Assembly: GCA_016199405.1 (NCBI GenBank)
Contig: JACQGS010000258.1
Span: 1-5,022 of the forward strand
Direction of reading: 5' to 3'
Source of the DNA: Chloroflexota bacterium
GTDB taxonomy: Bacteria > Chloroflexota > Anaerolineae > UBA4142
Length of the DNA: 5,022 nt
Each line of letters starts with the position of its first letter. The first letter of the stretch is position 1. The translations under genes and the position numbers were made by a program. Under the pieces are notes generated by a model. The model did not search any database. It was not told where the DNA came from and saw nothing but the letters and a program-made list of their open reading frames with translations. Below, piece after piece: positions 1 through 5,022 of this stretch.

Positions 1-389
1 CTGACGACCGTCGGAAAACTTATGAGACACGGTACTAGGGTGAGGTCATTCGAATGGGCGATGGCAATGATCTGACCGTCTACAAAAGGCGGTGTCTTGC
101 CGATCTTGGTCAGGCGCGCGCGTTCCGCCGCGTGCCATTCCGCGGCGCGCTGATCGTATGCCAGAATGGACATCGAAACCGCAATCACTTCGTTCAAGTA
201 CTTTTCAATCGCGGCGCGTTTGGTGGAAGCGGGCAGGCGGTCACACCCAAACCACAATTCGTGCCAGACCACCGCCGCGATTGCCAATTCGTCTTGATGT
301 TGCTTGAGACGCGCCATCACTTTGCCGTTAGGTGTCGGGCGCAATGGCTCGGAGACGATGTTGGTATCCAACAAGTACTGGATGCTCAC
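1..389 (-). CDS. PIN-domain (VapC-like) toxin, partial at left edge
   Basis: This is probably the toxin of a type II toxin-antitoxin pair, a PIN-fold endoribonuclease that cuts RNA when not bound by its antitoxin. Reading the minus strand from a GTG at 389-387 gives 129 uninterrupted codons to the window edge. It opens with SIQYLLDTNIVSEPLRP, the classic PIN start with acidic D8, N10 and E14. Further PIN signatures are the VVWHELWFG segment with E44 and the PFVDGQIIAIA segment with D104. The GTG overlaps the antitoxin TGA as GTGA, a typical coupled arrangement that fixes the start. An ATG-only search would miss this gene. One oddity is that after LTLV (residues 116-119) the frame reads PCLISFPTVV instead of the T-x-N/D...DF tail usual in VapC, so the last acidic site is not visible. 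The fragment is close to the normal 130-140 residue length. Family assignment is firm; the intactness of the C-terminus is not. Confidence 0.85.
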   Translation of the reverse strand, partial: MSIQYLLDTNIVSEPLRPTPNGKVMARLKQHQDELAIAAVVWHELWFGCDRLPASTKRAAIEKYLNEVIAVSMSILAYDQRAAEWHAAERARLTKIGKTPPFVDGQIIAIAHSNDLTLVPCLISFPTVV

Positions 390-658
390 CAACGCACCTC
401 GCGCCCTGACGATTTATCGCGCAAGCCGTTGAAGAGATTGGGGTCGATATCAAGTTTGGCGAGATCGGTCGTCGCGCGGAACGCGGAGTAAGCATCCCAA
501 AAGTGTGCAGCGGTCAAGCGCTGAAACTCACGCAGGGACAGCAACACTGCCACGGGCTTCCCGCGCCGTGTGAGTTGAACGAACGGTTGATGTTCCAGAT
601 CATGCACCAAAGCCGCCAAATCGTGACGAGCTTGAGCAATCGAAAATGCTTTTGCCAT
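386..658 (-). CDS. Phd/YefM-family antitoxin
   Basis: This 90-residue protein is the antitoxin partner of the PIN-domain gene it overlaps. It would bind and neutralise the toxin and repress its own promoter. Residues 1-48 match the Phd/YefM DNA-binding fold: an initial SIAQARHDLAALVHDLE helix, then QLTRRGKPVAVLLSLREFQRL. The C-terminal part (FWDAYSAFRATTDLAKLDIDP, then LRDKSSGREV) resembles the toxin-binding extension found when this family pairs with PIN toxins. An in-frame ATG at 670 would add four residues, but it has no ribosome site. The ATG at 658 sits four bases after GGAGGT, so I prefer it. The stop overlaps the toxin GTG by four bases. A sigma70-like promoter lies directly upstream. 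Its length is normal for the family. Confidence 0.88.
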   Translation of the reverse strand: MAKAFSIAQARHDLAALVHDLEHQPFVQLTRRGKPVAVLLSLREFQRLTAAHFWDAYSAFRATTDLAKLDIDPNLFNGLRDKSSGREVRW

Positions 659-662
659 CCTG

Positions 663-668
663 ACCTCC
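663..668 (-). promoter_or_regulatory. Ribosome binding site of the antitoxin gene
   Basis: The minus strand reads GGAGGT here, a near-perfect Shine-Dalgarno sequence, followed by CAGG and the ATG at 658. It overlaps the alternative upstream ATG (670-668) and therefore argues that translation starts at 658. Confidence 0.7.
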
Positions 669-688
669 ATATGTCTATCTACATGGCT

Positions 689-716
689 ATTTTAGCAAAT
701 GACCCAAGTTTGTCAA
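689..716 (-). promoter_or_regulatory. Predicted sigma70-type promoter of the toxin-antitoxin pair
   Basis: On the minus strand a perfect -35 box TTGACA (716-711) is followed by a 16-base spacer and a -10 box TAAAAT (694-689), which matches TATAAT at five of six positions. Transcription would begin near 682, leaving a short leader before the antitoxin start at 658. Just downstream, 671-684 is a short imperfect inverted repeat (ATGT, six bases, ACAT) overlapping the expected transcription start. It is a possible autoregulatory operator, but the arms are only four bases and that part is weak. Confidence 0.6.
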
Positions 717-717
717 A

Positions 718-904
718 CCGTGCCTTGATACTTGCCGCAAGTACGACGCCGCGCGCGGGCTCGCGCAATTTGCCGCGACCGCGCGATGAAGTGGAGTTGA
801 GCAAATTGAATGATCGGTTGGTGCAGGTGGTGCAAGAAACCATGCAACCGACAAGTGTGAGTTTGTGGTTAAAGTCAACGGCAGAATATGGATTGAGGCA
901 ATGA
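718..904 (+). pseudogene. 3' remnant of a third copy of the tandem membrane-sensor gene
   Basis: From 736 the plus strand reads RKYDAARGLAQFAATAR, then hits a TGA at 787-789. Shifting frame at 785 continues with DEVELSKLNDRLVQVV and on to PTSVSLWLK. Together these match the last 47 conserved residues of the two intact genes downstream at about 39 positions. The intact genes read ACC GCG CGC GAT at the break, while here two bases of the GC repeat are missing, giving the frameshift. Weaker resemblance (AACCGTGCC to the R-A-F region of copy 1) may extend back to about 718 with further indels. Everything upstream, about 365 codons including all membrane segments, is absent. The surviving frame ends at TGA 902-904, overlapping the next gene's ATG as ATGA. 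This is a dead gene fragment; it may still contribute to translation coupling. Confidence 0.75.
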
Positions 905-2169
905 CTCTCAACACCAAACCATCATCAGAAATCCAACTCCAAGGCCGGGCGCTCACGCTTGCCCGCGCCGCGTGGCTGGCGTTCTTCACTGTCGCCACGA
1001 TCACGTTGTTAGTTGCCTTCCCGGCGCGCTGGGCAGAACTGACCCATCCCGGACCGAACACATTGGCAAGCCTGATTGCGTTGGGCTGGTCGGTCTCATT
1101 CTATGCCGTTTCCTCTCTCGTCGTCGAAGCCATTTTTGCCGTTGCCTATCTCCTCGTCGGGTTGGTCATTTTTTTGCGCCGCTCCGATGACCGGATGGCG
1201 CTGTTCATTGCCCTGACACTTGTGGCTTTTGGCGTAGGGAATCAAACCATCGCGCTCACGCTACCAGCGTTGCGCGAATATTCATGGGGAGAGGTCGTCT
1301 TCGTCTTTGGCGGGTTTGCCGCCTGGGTTACGTTTACTCAATTTCCGTATCTTTTCCCAAGCGGGCGTTATGTGCCTGACTGGTCGCGAATTCCTGCTCT
1401 GTTTTTTTTCCTGTTGCTCATCCCATGGAATTTCATGGTGGATTCACCGCTCTACCCGCCCGCTTGGCCTCCGGTGATTTTTGGTCCCTTGACCGTGTTT
1501 CTCTGGGGGTCAATTGTCGTCAGCCAGATTTACCGCTACCGGCGGGTATCCACCCCCATCGAACGCCAGCAGACCAAATGGGTGATGTATGCGCTGGCGA
1601 TGATCGCCGTCAGCCTGATCCTCTTGGTTCTGACAACTTTCTTTTACGGCAGCAATGTGCTCACTGTGCATTCCATCGAAGAGCTGTCCACCTCCGACCT
1701 CTTTATCTTCGGGCTGGTTGCTCAGTTTGGGTCTCCGCTTGTCTTTCTTTTGCTGCCCATTGCCTTCGCATTCTCCATCTTACGTTACCGGTTATGGGAC
1801 ATTGACATCCTCATTCGCCGCACACTCATTTACGGCGCATTGACGGCGACGCTCGCGCTGGTGTATTTCGGCGGTGTCGTTATGCTTCAACAACTTTTCC
1901 GTGCGCTGACGGGCCCATCCTCCGAACTCGCGGTCATCGTTTCCACGCTCGCCATCGCCGCGCTGTTCAATCCTTTGCGCCGCCGCGTGCAAAACGCGAT
2001 TGATCGCGCGTTTTATCGGCGCAAATATGATGCGGCGCGCGTACTCGCGCAATTTGCCGCCACCGCGCGCGATGAGGTAGAATTGGAAAAATTGACCGCG
2101 CGGTTAGTAGAAGTGGTGCGAGAAACCATGCAGCCGGCAAGTGTCGGCTTGTGGCTAAAGAAAAAGTAA
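901..2169 (+). CDS. Multi-pass membrane protein, ComP-like sensor region without kinase domain (copy 1)
   Basis: This 422-residue integral membrane protein resembles the N-terminal sensor half of ComP-type histidine kinases but lacks phosphoacceptor and ATPase domains. Hydrophobic segments lie near residues 22-42, 71-92, 99-120, 131-150, 164-178, 191-209, 228-248, 266-293, 308-328 and 342-357. Family motifs are FLRRSDDRMAL (91-101), YLFPSGRYVPDW (150-161), YRYRR then ERQQTKWV (211-228), RYRLWDIDILIRRTLIYGAL (295-314), FNPLRRRVQNAIDRAF (356-371) and a charged, helical tail to LWLKKK. The tail corresponds to the linker that joins membrane and catalytic parts in longer relatives. I chose ATG 901 because it aligns with copy 2; a GTG at 865 would add 12 residues. 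The ribosome site (GAGG, only two bases before ATG) is poor, suggesting coupling to the upstream remnant. Its ligand and output are unknown. The family assignment is from recognition of motifs, not a search. Confidence 0.8.
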   Translation: MTLNTKPSSEIQLQGRALTLARAAWLAFFTVATITLLVAFPARWAELTHPGPNTLASLIALGWSVSFYAVSSLVVEAIFAVAYLLVGLVIFLRRSDDRMALFIALTLVAFGVGNQTIALTLPALREYSWGEVVFVFGGFAAWVTFTQFPYLFPSGRYVPDWSRIPALFFFLLLIPWNFMVDSPLYPPAWPPVIFGPLTVFLWGSIVVSQIYRYRRVSTPIERQQTKWVMYALAMIAVSLILLVLTTFFYGSNVLTVHSIEELSTSDLFIFGLVAQFGSPLVFLLLPIAFAFSILRYRLWDIDILIRRTLIYGALTATLALVYFGGVVMLQQLFRALTGPSSELAVIVSTLAIAALFNPLRRRVQNAIDRAFYRRKYDAARVLAQFAATARDEVELEKLTARLVEVVRETMQPASVGLWLKKK

Positions 2170-2170
2170 A

Positions 2171-2175
2171 GGGAG
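2171..2175 (+). promoter_or_regulatory. Ribosome binding site of membrane-sensor copy 2
   Basis: GGGAG, embedded in AAAGGGAGC, lies five bases before the ATG at 2181. It falls in the 11-base gap after copy 1's stop and favours 2181 over the in-frame GTG at 2151, which has no comparable site. Confidence 0.6.
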
Positions 2176-2180
2176 CAAAC

Positions 2181-3434
2181 ATGCAAGCAAAAGTTGAATC
2201 CAGCACAATTCTACGTCAGCCGTGGCTGAATATTGCGCGCGCGGCGTGGATTGTTCTGTCCGCCACGGCAGTCCTTGCGTTCATTGCCAGCACGGCGATC
2301 GCGTGGGGCGAGCCGTTGCCGAGTTGCACAACACCGGACGCGGCTTGCGGACCGTGGAGCATGAGCCAAGAGGATATTGGGGTGGCGCAAAAGTTGGGAC
2401 TATCGGAACAACTTTTGCGACTCAGCTATTTTGGCAGGAGCATCATCACCTATGGACTGTTTATCGTGGTCGGCTTGATCATTTTTTGGCGCAAGTCCGA
2501 TGATTGGGTCGCGTTGCTCCTGTCACACATGCTGGTATCGTTCGCAGTGGAAGGGGTTCAAAATCTGGGAGCGTTTCAAGGCGTGGTGAATGGATTATTA
2601 GTCATTGACACATTCGTGTTCATTCTCTTGCCGCTTATCTTTCCTAATGGGCGTTTTGTCCCGCGCTGGACGCGGTGGATTGTGCTTCCGCTCGTTCTGC
2701 TATTACTCCCCCCCACAATGTTGGTGTCGCTGGTAGGAGAGCAAAATAATCAGATTGCCACGTTCGGGCTACTGGTGGGATTCGCGGGTTGGTTTGTCAT
2801 CGCGGGCTATGCGGTGATCTATCGTTACCGGCGGATTTCCAACACGCTCGAACGTCAGCAGACCAAATGGGTGATGGGAGGATTCTTGAGTACGTTCATC
2901 GGAATCATCCCCTTCACGGTGATTACGCTTGTATATCCTCCATCTCAACCATCGCCCGAGCGACTCGCCTTTGTCCTGCTGGTCTTGTTCCCCGTTGGAC
3001 TGGTATCCTATCTCTTTATGGCAGGTGCGATTGCCTTTGCGATTTTGCGCTATCGCTTGTATGACATTGACATCATCATCCGCCGCACGCTCATCTACGG
3101 CGCGCTCACTGCCGCGCTCGCGTTCGTTTATTTCGGCAGTGTCGTTTTGCTTCAACAACTCTTTCGCGGCATCATTGGACAATCGTCTGAACTCGCGATC
3201 ATCATCTCGACGCTCGCGATAGCCGCGCTGTTCAATCCCTTACGCCGCCGCGTGCAAAATACGATTGACCATCGCTTCTTTCGCCGCAAGTACGATGCCG
3301 CGCGCGTGCTCGCGCAATTTGCCGCAACCGCGCGCGATGAGGTGGAGTTGGAGAAGTTGACCGCGCGCTTGGTGGAGGTGGTGAGCGAGACGATTCAGCC
3401 GACACAGGTGAGTTTGTGGCTGAAAAAGAAATAG
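2181..3434 (+). CDS. Multi-pass membrane protein, ComP-like sensor region without kinase domain (copy 2)
   Basis: This 417-residue paralogue of the preceding gene begins 11 bases after its stop. About ten hydrophobic segments follow the same order, with shared motifs IFWRKSDDWVAL (101-112), LIFPNGRFVPRWTR (152-165), YRYRR plus ERQQTKWV (214-231), RYRLYDIDIIIRRTLIYGAL (290-309) and FNPLRRRVQNTID (351-363). From RYRL to the end the two proteins agree at about 107 of 128 positions by hand count; the N-terminal halves agree much less. Unlike copy 1, the loop between membrane segments 1 and 2 (about 43-84) is longer and holds two cysteines, C49 and C56, possibly a disulfide if the loop is outside the cell. 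No kinase, GAF or output domain follows the tail. The 3' end overlaps the oxidoreductase gene by 19 bases. It is probably a membrane sensor or scaffold; the true function is unknown. Confidence 0.82.
   Translation: MQAKVESSTILRQPWLNIARAAWIVLSATAVLAFIASTAIAWGEPLPSCTTPDAACGPWSMSQEDIGVAQKLGLSEQLLRLSYFGRSIITYGLFIVVGLIIFWRKSDDWVALLLSHMLVSFAVEGVQNLGAFQGVVNGLLVIDTFVFILLPLIFPNGRFVPRWTRWIVLPLVLLLLPPTMLVSLVGEQNNQIATFGLLVGFAGWFVIAGYAVIYRYRRISNTLERQQTKWVMGGFLSTFIGIIPFTVITLVYPPSQPSPERLAFVLLVLFPVGLVSYLFMAGAIAFAILRYRLYDIDIIIRRTLIYGALTAALAFVYFGSVVLLQQLFRGIIGQSSELAIIISTLAIAALFNPLRRRVQNTIDHRFFRRKYDAARVLAQFAATARDEVELEKLTARLVEVVSETIQPTQVSLWLKKK
3406..3412 (+). promoter_or_regulatory. Ribosome binding site inside copy 2, serving the oxidoreductase GTG start
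   Basis: AGGTGAG within the last codons of copy 2 lies three bases before the GTG at 3416. There is no other start codon with a ribosome site before the dinucleotide-binding motif of the downstream protein, so this site supports the overlapping start. Confidence 0.55.
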
Positions 3435-4852
3435 ACGCGCTGATCATCGGCTCTGGACCCAATGGGCTCGCGTCCGCGATCACGCTGGCGCGCGCGGGCT
3501 GTTCGGTTCGGGTGATGGAAGCAAGCCACACCATCGGCGGAGGGATGCGCACCGCGGAACTGACTCTGCCCGGCTTCAAGCACGATATTTTTTCGGCGGT
3601 GCATCCCTTCGCCCTCGCCGCGCCATTCTTTCGCTCACTGCCGCTCGAACCGTCCGGCTTGGAATGGATTCATTCGCCCGCGCCGGTGGCGCACCCGCTC
3701 GACGATGGAACGGCGGTGATATTGGAACGCTCGATAGACGCAACTGCCGCGACGATGGGCAGTGACGGCGCGATGTATCGCGCACTGATGCAGCCGCTGG
3801 TGCGCGACGCGGAAAAAATCATCGAGACGTTTCTCGCGCCCTTGCACGTGCCGCGCGATCCGCGCGTGCTGATTCGCTTCGGTCTGCCGGCGCTCCTCTC
3901 GACGCACGCGCTCGCGCATCTCGCGTTTCGCGGCGAACGCGCCCGCGCGCTCTTTGCCGGCATGGCGGCGCATTCCGCAATGCCGCTCGAGCATTCGCCC
4001 ACCGCGGCGTTCAGTCTGATGCTGTGCCTCGTCGGTCACGCGGCGGGCTGGGCATTTCCGTCCGGCGGCGCGCAGAAGATCGCGGACGCGATGGCGCGCG
4101 CGCTTCAAGCGCACGGAGGAAAAATCGTCACCGACTCCCGCGTCGATTCGATTGACGATCTACCCCCCGCGCGCGCGATTCTTTTCGATGTGACGCCGCG
4201 TCAACTGGTTCGGATTGCCGGGCATCGCTTGCCCGCGGGGTACGTGCGCGCGTTACAGCGTTATCGCTACGGACCCGGCGCGTTCAAGGTAGATTACGCG
4301 CTCGACGGTCCGATTCCGTGGCGAGCGCGCGATTGCGCGCGCGCCGCGACGGTGCATCTCGGCGGAACGCTGAACGAAATCGCGGCGTCGGAGCGCGCGG
4401 CGTTTCGCGGCGAGCATCCTGCCAAACCGGCGGTGATGCTGACGCAGACCAGTCTGTTCGATCCGACCCGCGCGCCAAGAGGCAAGCATACCGTTTGGGC
4501 GTATTGCCATGTGCCCAACGGTTCGACCTTTGACATGTCCGCGCGCATCGAAGCGCAAATCGAACGCTTTGCGCCCGGTTTTCGCGAACGCATTCTCGCG
4601 CGGCACATCTCGTCACCTGCCGCATTGGAACGCGAGAACGCGAACGTCGTCGGCGGCGATGTGACCGGCGGCTTGCAAGACCTGTTTCAATTCTATACTC
4701 GTCCCACGTGGAACTTTATCTGTCCGTACGCGACGCCGCTCAAAGGCGTTTATCTCTGTTCCGCATCCACACCGCCCGGCGGAGGGGTGCATGGGATGTG
4801 TGGATATTTTGCCGCGCAGGCGGCATTGCGCGATGTGTTTGGAGTCGGATAG
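3416..4852 (+). CDS. FAD-dependent oxidoreductase, phytoene-desaturase/PYROXD2-like
   Basis: This is a 478-residue soluble flavoprotein of the NAD(P)/FAD-dependent oxidoreductase superfamily that includes phytoene desaturases and PYROXD2. Residues 7-35 form the Rossmann dinucleotide-binding fold: IIGSGPNGLAS with G12, G14 and G17, ending at E35, which should contact the ribose of FAD. It is followed by the TIGGGMRTAEL loop (39-49) typical of this superfamily. The C-terminal FAD-contact segment is YLCSASTPPGGGVHGMCG (446-463). Internal stretches such as LDDGTAV (95-101), LDGPIPWRA (296-304) and WAYCHVPNGS (361-370) fit the PYROXD2-like branch, and the length looks complete. The GTG start overlaps copy 2 by 19 bases; the next in-frame Met (residue 34) would destroy the FAD fold. 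No carotenoid genes are nearby, so a crtI label is not justified. The substrate is unknown. Its codons look more GC-rich than those of the membrane genes. Confidence 0.88.
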   Translation: MAEKEIDALIIGSGPNGLASAITLARAGCSVRVMEASHTIGGGMRTAELTLPGFKHDIFSAVHPFALAAPFFRSLPLEPSGLEWIHSPAPVAHPLDDGTAVILERSIDATAATMGSDGAMYRALMQPLVRDAEKIIETFLAPLHVPRDPRVLIRFGLPALLSTHALAHLAFRGERARALFAGMAAHSAMPLEHSPTAAFSLMLCLVGHAAGWAFPSGGAQKIADAMARALQAHGGKIVTDSRVDSIDDLPPARAILFDVTPRQLVRIAGHRLPAGYVRALQRYRYGPGAFKVDYALDGPIPWRARDCARAATVHLGGTLNEIAASERAAFRGEHPAKPAVMLTQTSLFDPTRAPRGKHTVWAYCHVPNGSTFDMSARIEAQIERFAPGFRERILARHISSPAALERENANVVGGDVTGGLQDLFQFYTRPTWNFICPYATPLKGVYLCSASTPPGGGVHGMCGYFAAQAALRDVFGVG

Positions 4853-4885
4853 TCCAGAGTCCAATGTCCAGAGTCCAGAGTCTCA
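4851..4885 (+). repeat. Heptamer tandem repeat (AGTCCAG-type)
   Basis: Five consecutive 7-base units can be read: AGTCCAG, AGTCCAA, TGTCCAG, AGTCCAG and a degenerate AGTCTCA. The first unit includes the last two bases of the oxidoreductase TAG stop codon. Short heptamer arrays of this kind are familiar in intergenic DNA of several bacterial phyla; any function here is unknown. It runs directly into the palindrome that follows. Confidence 0.7.
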
Positions 4886-4980
4886 GTACATCACAATTTC
4901 GGGAAGCGCTCTCTAGCGCGCTTTCGCCTGAAAAGCGGCGTTAGAGAACGCCTGCCCCTTCAAATCTGTGATGCACTGAG
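4882..4980. repeat. Large imperfect palindrome (about 99 bp), MITE-like or hairpin element
   Basis: An outer stem pairs 4882-4895 with 4967-4980 (13 of 14 positions). It continues with ATTT (4896-4899) against AAAT (4962-4965) and GGG (4901-4903) against CCC within 4955-4958. An inner stem pairs 4906-4924 with 4932-4951, with one C-A mismatch, one G-T wobble and one bulged G, closing on the 7-base loop CGCCTGA. The stem would span almost the whole element. There is no T-tract after it, so a simple intrinsic terminator is unlikely. It may be a non-autonomous mobile element or a dispersed hairpin repeat; a structured RNA or transcript 3' end is also possible. The structure is seen directly, the identity is not. 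Confidence 0.65.
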
Positions 4981-4983
4981 TCC

Positions 4984-5002
4984 CGTAACGTTTCTCGTAA
5001 CG
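4984..5002 (+). repeat. Short direct repeat, CGTAACG twice
   Basis: CGTAACG occurs at 4984-4990 and 4996-5002, a 12-base period, just outside the right end of the palindrome. It could be a chance repeat or the start of a longer array continuing beyond the window. Confidence 0.3.
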
Positions 5003-5022
5003 AATCCAAGACGCGTCCATCC

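Noticed and set aside
54..491. Long plus-strand open frame across the left end
   Set aside because: It lies antisense to the PIN toxin and antitoxin, shows no protein-like motif, and the minus strand carries two recognisable coupled genes.
863..885. Promoter for the membrane-sensor operon (TTGTGG with GAATAT about 15 bases on)
   Set aside because: Both boxes are weak, the spacing is short and it sits in homologous coding remnant, so it is not supportable.
687..1061. Minus-strand open frame opposite the start of copy 1
   Set aside because: It is antisense to recognisable plus-strand coding sequence and the pseudogene, and no family features are visible in its translation.
901..3434. Calling the tandem genes histidine kinases
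   Set aside because: Only the membrane sensor and linker part is present; no H-box, N-box or G-box region follows, and both stop at LWLKKK.
3635..4625. Several minus-strand open frames opposite the oxidoreductase
   Set aside because: They are arginine-rich translations typical of the antisense of GC-rich genes; the plus strand encodes a complete, recognisable flavoprotein.
3416..4852. Naming the oxidoreductase crtI (phytoene desaturase)
   Set aside because: The internal and C-terminal motifs fit the broader PYROXD2-like branch, and no carotenoid genes are nearby.
4851..4885. CRISPR array
   Set aside because: The units are only 7 bases with no spacers between them; it is a simple tandem repeat.
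4906..4951. Intrinsic transcription terminator
   Set aside because: The stem is strong but no T-tract follows on either strand, and the pairing continues into a much larger palindrome.
4906..4958. Integron attC site, suggested by GCGTTAGAG in an imperfect palindrome
   Set aside because: The left arm lacks the matching RYYYAAC core, the right core does not fit GTTRRRY, and there is no cassette or integrase context.

Overview
This looks like an ordinary chromosomal stretch from a bacterium, most likely a member of the Chloroflexota (Anaerolineae-like). That is inference from protein style, not from a marker gene. The two tandem membrane proteins carry motifs (RYRL-DID, RRTLIYGALT, FNPLRRRVQN, RRKYDAARVLAQF) that I associate with ComP-like sensor proteins of that phylum. 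The DNA is moderately to strongly GC-rich with many GCGC/CGCG runs.

Layout. (1) Positions 1-670, minus strand: a type II toxin-antitoxin module. A Phd/YefM-type antitoxin (658 to 386) overlaps by four bases a GTG-initiated PIN-domain (VapC-like) toxin that runs off the left edge. A good sigma70-type promoter lies just upstream (689-716). (2) About 718-904, plus strand: the decayed 3' end of a membrane-protein gene, broken by a frameshift and truncated next to the toxin-antitoxin promoter. (3) Positions 901-3434: two intact tandem paralogues of that same gene, 422 and 417 residues. Each has about ten membrane segments and a conserved cytoplasmic tail, but no histidine-kinase catalytic domain. 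(4) Positions 3416-4852: an FAD-dependent oxidoreductase of the phytoene-desaturase/PYROXD2-like superfamily, starting on a GTG inside the last codons of the second paralogue. (5) Positions 4851-5022: no convincing gene, but a heptamer tandem repeat abutting a roughly 99-bp near-palindrome.

How it fits together. The plus-strand genes are packed as one unit: a 4-base overlap, an 11-base gap, then a 19-base overlap. They are probably co-transcribed and translationally coupled. All three gene junctions contain an in-frame GTG at the same homologous place in the upstream tail, so the junction was probably duplicated with the genes. The sensors resemble the input half of ComP-type kinases without the output half, so they may sense, scaffold or work with kinases encoded elsewhere. 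The link to the oxidoreductase is positional only. I see no strong case for a wholly new system. The most interesting points are the three-copy kinase-less sensor array with its reused junction, and the large palindromic element at the right end.
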